Positions 55,799 through 64,000 of a DNA stretch of 64,000 nucleotides are shown in pieces. The notes beneath the pieces are model-generated. The model saw only the letters and a list, made by a program, of their open reading frames with translations. It did no database searches and was not told the DNA's origin. A program made the translations under genes and the position numbers. The DNA is from Limonium bicolor (lineage: Eukaryota; Streptophyta; Magnoliopsida; Caryophyllales; Plumbaginaceae). The stretch's first letter is position 1, and every line of letters starts with the position of its first letter. The stretch is from positions 366,022,831 through 366,086,830 of the forward strand of contig CM041778.1 in assembly GCA_023374045.1 (NCBI GenBank). Direction: 5' to 3'.

Positions 55799-56111
55799 TT
55801 TCTAGCCCATGGAAGAAGCCAAAATCAGCTGGAACACAAGGAACAAGACAAAGGTTCAACATGAATTTTCGTTTTGCCAACAAGGGCTAGAAAAAAATGA
55901 GTTTTCAAGATTATTTTTACCTCAAAACATCAAGAAGAAGGAGGAGCTTCCGATGGTGGTCTCAAATCTTCAAATGGAGAATACCCATGGAGATGAAAAT
56001 GGGTGTTTTCGATTTTTGAAAGGAGGAAGATGATCTCCTTTGCAAGAGAATTCAATGGTGTAATTTTTGTTGCATTTGGAGAAGGATTGAGCCTTCAACA
56101 AGAGGAGAGAA

Positions 56112-56611
56112 NNNNNNNNNNNNNNNNNNNNNNNNNNNNNNNNNNNNNNNNNNNNNNNNNNNNNNNNNNNNNNNNNNNNNNNNNNNNNNNNNNNNNNNNN
56201 NNNNNNNNNNNNNNNNNNNNNNNNNNNNNNNNNNNNNNNNNNNNNNNNNNNNNNNNNNNNNNNNNNNNNNNNNNNNNNNNNNNNNNNNNNNNNNNNNNNN
56301 NNNNNNNNNNNNNNNNNNNNNNNNNNNNNNNNNNNNNNNNNNNNNNNNNNNNNNNNNNNNNNNNNNNNNNNNNNNNNNNNNNNNNNNNNNNNNNNNNNNN
56401 NNNNNNNNNNNNNNNNNNNNNNNNNNNNNNNNNNNNNNNNNNNNNNNNNNNNNNNNNNNNNNNNNNNNNNNNNNNNNNNNNNNNNNNNNNNNNNNNNNNN
56501 NNNNNNNNNNNNNNNNNNNNNNNNNNNNNNNNNNNNNNNNNNNNNNNNNNNNNNNNNNNNNNNNNNNNNNNNNNNNNNNNNNNNNNNNNNNNNNNNNNNN
56601 NNNNNNNNNNN
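56112..56611. other. assembly gap of exactly 500 N
   Basis: A placeholder-like length. By comparison with 62,736-63,600 the missing start of the minus-strand LTR would need roughly 0.8 kb. Confidence 0.95.
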
Positions 56612-56962
56612 GAATTACTACTAATTTCTAGCTCTACAAAAGAAGGGAAACTTTATTAAAGATTATCACGGAGCAAGCAGCAGGCCCAAAAGAGAAGAAA
56701 TAAAAGCGTCACAGAATTCCCCCTTTCCAGTTTTCCTCCTTTTTCTTTTCTCGCCTCTTCCTTCGGTAAATCCAAAATTCAATACCGGCTTTCGCTCCAT
56801 ATCCGCCCTTATTCTCTGAAACAACCTACCAGAAGTAGATAACTTAATGCTGGTGGCAGGCACCACAACCATCTTCAAAGCTTCCTTCGTTTTCTATTCT
56901 CAGTCGATTAACAGTTCTCTACCTCTTTCCATTTTACGGAGTAGCAGCAAATATCATCGTCG
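56612..56962. other. short region between the gap and the F-box gene
   Basis: Likely the promoter and leader of the F-box gene. The minus-strand frame at 56,666-56,878 has no recognisable domain. No clear TATA box close to the ATG. Confidence 0.3.
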
Positions 56963-58665
56963 ATGGGTCAATCATCTTCTACAAGCTTACCCAGTCCATC
57001 CCCACCGCTAGCCCAGGCCCAAACTCAGACCGCCGCGAACAAACCTCTACACCACCGACACCGTCGCTCAACAAGCAAAACAAAGACATCAATCCGACCA
57101 ACCTCCGACACAGAAAACCGACGACGAAACCCTCCATCCCGACTACACCACGACCTTCAGACGAGTGCTAGTCACAATCTTTCAAACCCTAACTCTGGTG
57201 ACCGTAAATCCTGCTCCCTCGTTTGCCGTCGTTGGCTCACACTCGAAGCACAGAGCCGTCTCCGCCTCTCTCTATTCGCACAATCAGATCTCATCAACTC
57301 AATTCCAAAAATCTTCGACCGGTTTGACTCCGTGACAAAACTCACCCTCAAGTGTGACCGCAGATCCGTCAGCATAAGTGACGAGGGACTCACTTAATCT
57401 CCCTTCGTTGTAGATCCCTAACCCGGCTCAAACTCCGTGCTTGCCGTGAGATCACTGACGATGGTATTGCGCTTTCGCTTCCAACTGCAGGGGACTGACA
57501 AAAACTCTCTTGTGGATCCTGCACCTTCGGTGCTAAAGGGATGAACGCTGTCCTCGATTTCTGCGCGGGGCTGGAGGAGCTTTCCGTCAAACGGTTGAGA
57601 GGTATCGTTGATCGAAACTCCACCGAACCAATTGGTCCTGGAGCGGCTGCAGCTTCATTGCGTGTGACTGTTTTGAAGGAGCTTTATAATGGGCAGTGTT
57701 GGGCCATTGATTACAGGTTCAAAGTCGTTGAAGACATTGAAACTCTACGATGCTCTGGGGATTGGGATGTTTTTGGTGATGTCAGTATCGCAGCACCACC
57801 GTCCGATTTCAACAATCACCGAGATTCATCTCGAGAGGCTTCAGGTCAGCGATGTTGGGTGGAAGCCATCGCCAGTTGTCGAATCTTGATATCCTTCACT
57901 TGGTAAGACACCGGAGTGCACCAATTTTGGACTCTCAACTCTTTCAGGAAAATGTAAGCTTATCAGGAAACTCCACATTGATGGATGGAAGGCGAATAGG
58001 ATTGGTGATGAAGGGTTGATGGCTGTGGGAAACACTGTCCCAATCTACAAGAACTGGTTTTAATCGGGGTTAATCCCACAAAACTCAGCTTGGATATGCT
58101 GGCGTCCAACTGCCAGAACTTAGAGAGGTTAGCTCTATGCGGTTGTGAAACTGTGGGTGATCCTGAGATCTCATGTATTGCGGAGAAATGTACAGCGTTG
58201 AGGAAGCTGTGTATTAAGAATTGTCCAGTTTCGGATAAAGGTATGGAAGCGCTAGCTATGGGTGTCCGAATGTGGTGGAAGATTAAGGTGAAGAAGTGCA
58301 GAGCTGTGACTTTGGAAGGGGCGGATAGACTGAGGTTGAGTAAAGGCTCATTGGCTGGAATTTCGACATGGTGGAAGAGAGTTGTGGCGGATGGTAATGA
58401 TGCTAGTGCTAGTGATGGTGCACAGGAGTATGGTGGTGGTGTAGGAGATCATCAACCTCAGGTGAATGGTTTGAATATTGATGATGGTAATGGAAATAAT
58501 AATGCTAGTGGTGTGACATTGTCATCCTCCAGCCGTGGTGCTGGTCGATCAGGCTCGTTTAAGTCGAGATTGAGCTTGTTGAGTGGGAGGAACTTCATGG
58601 CTTGTACTCTGAGAAGGTGGTCAAGTACAAACTCACGCAACAATGGGAATGGTGGAAATAGCTAG
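56963..58665 (+). pseudogene. F-box/LRR protein of the VFB/SKIP2 type, interrupted by small indels
   Basis: These F-box proteins are substrate adaptors of SCF ubiquitin ligases. The ATG at 56,963 gives MGQSSSTSLPSPSPP, the N-terminus of this family. The F-box is readable with frame changes (PDECL-like, then SGDRKSCSLVCRRWLTLEAQ at about 57,198-57,257), followed by FDSVTKLTLKCDRRSVSISD and, in shifted frames, RSLTRLKLRACREITDDGI, GMNAVLDFCAGLEELSVKRL, EPIGPGAA, LKELYNGQC, ITEIHLERLQVSDVG, LRKLHIDGWKANRIGDEGL, NCQNLERLALCGCETVGDPE, CIAEKCTALRKLCIKNCPVS and a Ser/Gly/Asn-rich tail, stopping at TAG 58,663-58,665. At least six 1-2 bp indels break the frame; one is in an A-run (about 57,498). Because the protein is conserved on both sides of each indel, assembly error is as likely as recent death. 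Intronless, as usual in the family. Confidence 0.85.
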
Positions 58666-59398
58666 AGAGATTATGGTGGCTGATAATGAAACCTGAAGAG
58701 AGGGTGGAAATGGTGGTTGTGATAGCAGCAGCTATTTTACAACTTTTTTTTGTTTTTGAGGATACTGAAACCATCCTCTTAATTATTCGTTGTCATTGTA
58801 AGTACATGGTATTAGCAATTATTGCATATCGATGTGGAGTGGAGCCAGTGTTCCAATTGCAGTTTCAAGTATCTGTATTGTCACAACGATTACATTCATG
58901 AATTAGATATATGCTGTAGTTTGTTCAACGTTTCTCGTTTGGAGTAGAATGCTGCCTTCACTGAAGTACAAGGAGCTAGATGAATCATGATAGGAGGTTA
59001 GGTTTGAACATATGATATAACTACATACATGCTGATTAGTATGTTGCTAATCTAATTGATGCCTTGTTCATCATTAGATATGCTATGTCACGGTGTGAAA
59101 ATGTACTTTCTAAATCTCAATGGTCACCTGGACATGTTTTTATGTATGTATGTATGCCTTGTACCTTAAAACATAATCTCGGGTGAGGTGATGATATTCC
59201 TGTATGGGCAAAATGAAGCGAAACAGACGGACCACAGCAGCCGGGAAACTGGTGGCCAACTTGCTTAGTCGCTAGTTGCTATTATGACTCTGTCTTTTGC
59301 GGATGATTGATGCAACATGGCTGCGTAGATCGTGATTCTTGTGATTTCTGCTCAGCAGTTGACTGATTCTGGTCTGCAAAAGGATAAATTAACTGATA
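58666..59398 (+). other. 3' flank of the F-box gene
   Basis: Probably the 3' untranslated region and terminator area. No other gene recognised; the frame at 58,686-58,901 has no domain. Confidence 0.35.
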
Positions 59399-59505
59399 CT
59401 ACCTCCAACCTGAATTGACCGTCTTATTTGTAATATATAGTTTATATTGAAGTCAAACGACATGTCTAAATAGTAAACAAGACGGTCAATTAAGGACCGA
59501 AGGAG
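59399..59505. mobile_element. Stowaway-like MITE, deleted copy, 107 bp
   Basis: Ends CTACCTCCAACCTGAATTGA and (reverse complement) CTCCTTCGGTCCTTAATTGA with TA on both sides. It carries GTCAAACGACATGTC as in the 39,067 copy, but the middle is shortened. Confidence 0.8.
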
Positions 59506-60140
59506 TATATTATTTTTCATGCAAGTCTTAAATAAACCTTACCCTTGGTTCTGAAATTGAATTTGATGAGAGCATATTTCTGTCCTAGGTAAAAAGAGAT
59601 GAAATATTGAGCTGTATAATTTCTGGGTTTCGTTTGATTGGAGGTGTAAAGTGTTTTTGTCTTATCCTATATGAGAAATTAACAAAACATGGGGTCATTT
59701 TTAACTTTCAAAGTCTGATCAAGTCCTTCAACTTTTGGATACCGGTGTGGAAACTTAAGAATGGTTGGCATATTGCTGTGCCAGAGGATCTTGGCATACT
59801 TTTCGACGTAAGATGAGGAGACTACTCAACGCCAACCTGGGAACTGGGGTGGAAGAAGAGTTTGAGTTGGACGGCAATATATTCTCTTGTCTTTTTCCAC
59901 GAAAGCAATGCCCACTATTCTAACCTAGCTTTCAATCCAACAAGCAGACTAGCTAGATTTTGTTTGGTAGGATTGGAAGGATATTAAACATCCCTTTCTA
60001 TCTGATTTCATTCATCTTGAAGCTGTACTTGTAGGAGTTACAGACAGACATTTGATCGTGGACACGAGTACATTTATTTAATAATTTAACGTGTAAAAGG
60101 GTACAAATACACAAAGATGGAGATAAGTCATAAATCAGTA
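59506..60140. other. non-coding region
   Basis: No gene or element recognised. The frame at 59,607-59,816 shows no domain. Confidence 0.3.
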
Positions 60141-60257
60141 CTCCCTCCGGTGCAGGACATGTCGTTTGACTTTAATATTTAACATATAAGATAAAATAAT
60201 TTTTAAAATGTAAGTTTTACAAATAATTTCTTACATAAACTATTATTTTATAATTAA
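60141..60257. mobile_element. Stowaway-like MITE, truncated copy
   Basis: It begins CTCCCTCCGGTGCAGGACAT after TA and carries TGTCGTTTGACTTTAATATT and AACATATAAGATAAA as in the 39,067 copy. The right half is missing; it ends against the LINE ORF1 remnant. Confidence 0.7.
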
Positions 60258-60365
60258 GGCATGAGGCCTAAGAACTCCGCAGAAGCGGATCAAAAGCGAA
60301 AATACAGACACACCCTTACTTGTCTAATACAATCCTTTCAACCTACAATGAGGCTATCCCAACCA

Positions 60366-62385
60366 TTAAATTTTAGTTCTTGCTCTACCATTGCCTCTAC
60401 TAGCAATCTTGTTAACATGAGAAAATTTGCTAAATCTCAAACGGCTATTTTTTGGCCCCACCTCCCGTCTAGCACTAAGTCTAGAAGTGGTCCTCGAGCA
60501 GCTATCAGAATCAGCCCCTGCTTCGCCCTTAGACTCCTGACTTCTCTTACGGGCGCTATTCATATGCTCGCGGATGTCTTTAAAATTACTTAAGGCACAC
60601 TTCTCGTCAATGACATGACATCCAAGGTTTATGGCAAGCAAGACAGTCTGCCTCGCTTCCTCCTTGACATATTCCTCAACAGGGTCAATCGCCGGTCCGG
60701 ACGAATCTCTACCAGGTTCAAAACCAGGTGAAAATTCAGGGTCTTCGAAAAGGCTCTGTAGGTCATCTTCTTCCCCTCCCACCTCCACCTCCTCAACTTG
60801 GGGACAATCAAGGGCTTGATCCGAAGGACTAGGCCCTAAAACTGACCCAGCAACACCGGGGTTGCGCTCAACCTCCACACATCATGGCTAATAGTCATAT
60901 CACACCACTTGCTATCTTCTTCTGGACCAACTCTGCCAATCCTGACGATCTCATCCGCAATTGGGTCATGCCCTTCCACCTTACTACCTAATGGATCCCG
61001 TATAGAAATTAGCACCTTACCAGTATTGCCCATTAATACGACCCGGGGATCACTTTTAGGAGCAATCGAAATGCTTGGAAGGGGAGATTGTCGAGTCTGC
61101 CCCCAATCGGGGGGGGGGGGGGTCCTCCCACATAAGGAGTGATCGGGTTATGCTACTCACCTCCCCATTCACAACCTTGACCCCACCAACCACTTTGATC
61201 AAGACGTTGCAACGGATACACAGACCAGTACCCATAATACGGGGTCGTCCATGCCGGGTAAAATAAATTCGACCCGCCCCAGGACCGAGTGGGGCTCCAC
61301 CCCCTACAAAATTGATGCAGCCCTGCACGTCGTTGTTAATCCCACATCATGTCCCTGTAGCTTCCACTTTTCCATTCTCCACCTCAGAACTCGTTTGCGC
61401 CCTTCCAGCTTCTCAATCCGACAAGGTCTTTCCATCTCCTTCAACACGTCTCTTCAATCCCAAATACGAACACGAAACAATGTATGTCAATTGGTATCGT
61501 CGCCGACCTCCATGCGGCTGATTTCGATCTTGGCGCAAGAACCATCCACCACCACCTCAAAATCACTAGATATCTCGGACTTTTGAACATCTGCGCCACC
61601 ACCAGGCTCTTGCGACTCCACAAATTGGACCTACCCGGCGTGACATCAGAGCTTTGTTTTGGCATCTCTTCCTTGTGCAAATTACCCGACATTGAGGCCG
61701 CCACCAGCCCTCCTGGCCTAACACCTTCTCTGGGCTTCCTCCTACTACCCATAGTAGACGAGTATTTTGCCTGATGAGCAAAAACCACTGTTAGAAATAT
61801 ATAGAGTATGGTACCTACCTTTTGAGTGCAACAGAACTATATGGATCGTTTTTTCTGTTCGTTGTCAATCGGATTGTCTTCCTTCGACAGTGACTATTGA
61901 ATCCTTCGCATCTACCAGGTGGAGGAAGACACAGCAGCACTCCCCACACTATCCACGACCTAAGAACCCTAACACGACTCTCTCTTTATTCTATGGAAAC
62001 TAGGATTTCTGTATATTATCTATCTCTGGAAACTAATTCCAGAGTCTATATATATAATAATAGAAATGGATAAGAATAACAAATATTCTTATCAATATTA
62101 TTTAACGTTGGTTGTAACTAATATTTAACAAATAAATATTATCTTTTATTTATTACTAAAATAAAACAACCAACATCTCCCACAACCCAGAAATAGATGA
62201 CCACGGATTTTTTCCGCAGCCTCCTCAACCCGCGTGGCGTTCTTGAATTTGACTAGAGCAAAGGCCAACGAATTGTTCGGGCACCGCTTCCTAGAGATGA
62301 AAATCTCCACAATATCTGCATCCATCCGAAGCAGCCAACGGATGGCTCTCTCATCTGGCGCTCTACTGATATTGTCGACGAACAA
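60366..62385 (-). pseudogene. LINE ORF1-like protein with an RNA-recognition motif
   Basis: On the minus strand the N-terminal part (62,385-62,160) encodes an RRM: MFVDNISRAPDERAIRWLLR, IVEIFISRKRCPNNS, LAFALVKFKNATRVEEAAEK. It ends with LGCGR and then, after a 387-bp interruption, VVFAHQAKYS. The rest follows in changing frames: KPREGVRPGG, TGKVLISIRDPLGSKVEG, and an acidic C-terminal part (60,878-60,366) with EVEVGGEEDDLQSLFEDPE and a Ser/Arg-rich end. Plant L1 LINEs often carry an RRM ORF1 that binds the RNA. No endonuclease or RT follows, so this is a truncated piece. A G13 run at 61,108-61,120 breaks one frame. A host RNA-binding gene remains possible. Confidence 0.5.
61789..62175 (-). 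other. 387-bp insertion or intron inside the RRM gene
   Basis: On the minus strand it reads TGTTGGTTGTTTTATTTT ... ATATATTTCTAACA. It can be read as a small Copia-type LTR (TG...CA, TGTTGG/CTAACA ends, with a purine tract GGGAGA before it) or as an intron (GT at GAT|GTTGGT, AG at TAACAG|TGG). Removing it either way restores the RRM frame. No target duplication is visible. Confidence 0.45.
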
Positions 62386-62735
62386 AGAACCACAACCTCC
62401 AGAGACGGCGGATTTGCATTTTCATCCACCTCCTCCTTGTCAGACGTACATCTCCGAGAATTTGGGTTTCATTTCAAGCCCGGTGACCTACCACGCCACC
62501 TATAGATGGACCTCGACGGAAGAAATTGTCGCCTGGGAGAGGCCCACCAACTGACCGTCGACCGCGCCCCTCTATCTCACCTTCTGGACTAAGATCTTCT
62601 TCAAGAAAAACTCCTCCGAGAGTAGAAACTGGAACGAGGACGTCTTCTAGCATATCCTGGCTTACGCTCTGGTCTGTGAGAGTAGCTATGCAACCTTTCC
62701 CTCTTCCTCTCTCGACTCTTCCTCTCCTTTCTTAT
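62386..62735. other. flank of the LINE ORF1 remnant
   Basis: The sequence upstream of the RRM on the minus strand, probably the 5' part of the same element. Frames at 62,234-62,756 on the plus strand are shadows. Confidence 0.3.
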
Positions 62736-64000
62736 TGTGAAATACCCCGAACTTAAACATAAGGATTAAAATTAATCTAATACGTATTTAAGGGCCTAAT
62801 GGTACCTAATTAATATTGGTAAGGAGAATAAATCTAAAAAGAAATAAAGAAACGCTTAAAAAGCGAAAAACGCTAAATAAGCGTTAAAATAACCATAGGA
62901 GGTATGAGACCTCGGTTAGCGTATTATATGGATTCCAAAGGTTTAATAAGTCCTAAATAATATATGGGAACAAATCCCGAAGAAAACGGATCCTTAAAAC
63001 GGGTTAAAATCACTAACGAACCTTAAAGCGCGTTTTTCGAGGTAACCGAGAAAACGTAACTTTAAGCGGGTCAAATAGACTCGTAACAATTTTGGTCGAC
63101 TAAAATCATAATAAATATTAGTGAAGCTTTAGAACCAATAAATCAATAAAACGAGAAATTAGTAAAAACTGTCAAAAACGGAAGTTGTGGGGTAGAAACA
63201 TAAATAGACCAAACTTATGTGTCCACTTTTAAAATAAAAAGTGAAGTAGTGTGTGTGTGTGTGTGGTGCCAGCCGGCCCCCCTATCTCCCTCTCTCACAC
63301 ACTCACTAACTCCCTCTTATTTACAAAAAACAAAAACAATAAAGTAAACTCTCACCTTACTTTATTACCCCACACTCTCACATTCTCTCTCTCCTATCTC
63401 TCATTTCTCTCCTCACGTACACAGCCTCCCTCACTCACTCTCTATTCTCTTCTCCTTCTTCCATGCGACATCCATGGTGAAATAAACAAAACCACACAAA
63501 ACCCCTCTTCTCTCCTCTTGTAACCCCCTTTAACCTCTTCCAAAAATTATAAAAACTACATCATTGGAATCCTCTCATCAAGAGCAACATTCCTATCTTT
63601 TCAAAAATCAAAAAGGAGAACTTTCGTTTTTATGGGTATGTCCCATTTGGAGCTTCAAGACCACCATTAGAACCACCTTCTTCTCCTTGTTCCATTGAGG
63701 TAAAAATCTTCTTGAAACTCCATCTTTTCTTGCCTTTAAGGGCAAAATGAAAATCTAGCTAAACCCTTGTTTGATTCTCTTGTTCTATAGTCGATTTTGG
63801 CATTTTGAAGGGGTTGAAAGATTGTTCTTGAACCATTCCAAGTATTACCTACACTCTTGCAAGGTAATGGAAATTCTAAACCCTAAAACCTACATTAAAC
63901 TTTAAAGAATGGTTAGGGTTAGTTGGCATATTGAAATGTGTATGTATATGGGCTGTAGTGTAAGATTGTTGAAGTGCAATAACCGGTGGAGAAAGAGAGG
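62736..64000 (+). repeat. start of a large LTR (probably Ty3/gypsy), running off the window
   Basis: It begins TGTGAAATACCCCGAAC, a typical long LTR start. A (TG)n microsatellite lies at about 63,249-63,264, a CT-rich leader at 63,270-63,530, and a segment from about 63,600 matches 52-56 kb in inverted orientation. The end and any internal region lie beyond the window. The frame at 63,251-63,523 is low-complexity. Confidence 0.55.

Larger units (their letters stand above)
52085..56111 (-). repeat. minus-strand LTR region (probably Ty3/gypsy) carrying nested elements
   Basis: Reverse-complemented segments 53,580-53,834 and 55,799-56,111 align by eye with 63,600-64,000 of the LTR that starts at 62,736 (shared landmarks include the CTAAACCCTAAAA block, ATATGGGCTGTAG, and GACCACCAT near TTGAGGTAAAAAT). 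The rest to 52,085 reads as a long LTR without coding sequence, including one hairpin cluster. A 1,964-bp solo LTR is inserted at 53,835. The LTR start (TGTGAAATACCCC in the sister copy) should lie in the second gap. Confidence 0.5.

Noticed and set aside
63249..63523. 90-codon frame near the end of the window
   Set aside because: A (TG)n and CT-rich leader inside an LTR; no domain.
1..64000. CRISPR arrays, bacterial operons, tRNA or rRNA genes
   Set aside because: Phased hairpin arrays superficially recall spaced repeats, but the repeats are palindromic plant LTR sequence without associated genes, and no tRNA or rRNA was recognised.

Overview
The window looks like nuclear DNA of a higher plant, probably a eudicot. 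Single-copy plant genes with introns (or intronless where that is usual) sit in a thick mass of transposable elements. Two runs of exactly 500 N (11,496-11,995 and 56,112-56,611) look like scaffold placeholders. I see no tRNA, rRNA, CRISPR array or prokaryotic operon.

Layout. 1-1,600: decayed 3' exons of an AhpC/TSA (thioredoxin-like) antioxidant gene. About 2,100-24,625: one large autonomous-type CACTA transposon, read left to right as TNP2 transposase, a second ORF and a Ulp1-type protease. It is blown apart by nested insertions: an unclassified non-coding element (4,228-5,629), a Copia fragment that itself received a second Copia (6,503 to the gap), a minus-strand SIRE-like Copia (about 12,000-18,071), and another copy of the non-coding element (20,061-21,590). 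24,626-29,104: an LTR-like stretch split by a 443-bp mini-CACTA, then a Copia remnant whose LTR carries a 1.3-kb hAT element with a perfect 8-bp target duplication. 29,105-37,567: a minus-strand Copia with a perfect GCCAT duplication; a 3.8-kb CACTA sits in one of its LTRs with a perfect GAT duplication.

37,568-45,650 is the most gene-like part. It holds the 3' exons of an unrecognised membrane-protein gene, three MITEs (Tourist-like, Stowaway-like and a 401-bp Mutator-type foldback), a broken secreted leucine-rich-repeat gene of the At4g06744 type, and an intact peptidyl-tRNA hydrolase gene (minus). 45,650-51,175: a three-copy AT-rich tandem repeat split by a LINE with a 15-bp target duplication. 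51,701-56,111: a Tourist-like MITE and a minus-strand LTR region holding a 1,964-bp solo LTR. 56,963-58,665: an F-box/LRR gene of the VFB/SKIP2 type, interrupted by many small indels. 60,366-62,385: a LINE ORF1 remnant with an RNA-recognition motif. 62,736-64,000: start of another LTR, related in inverted orientation to the 52-56 kb LTR.

The most unusual signal is not a gene. Three clusters of short perfect or near-perfect hairpins are phased at a near-constant period. Two (20,322-20,575 and 52,583-52,837) share the same TGGTCCGGGTTT/AAACCCGGACCA arms at a 72-bp period although they lie in different elements. The third (54,708-55,013) has other arms (GTCCGAACTT/AAGTTCGGAC) but a 69-74 bp period. 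The nested insertions also give a clear relative chronology, supported by exact target-site duplications read from the sequence.
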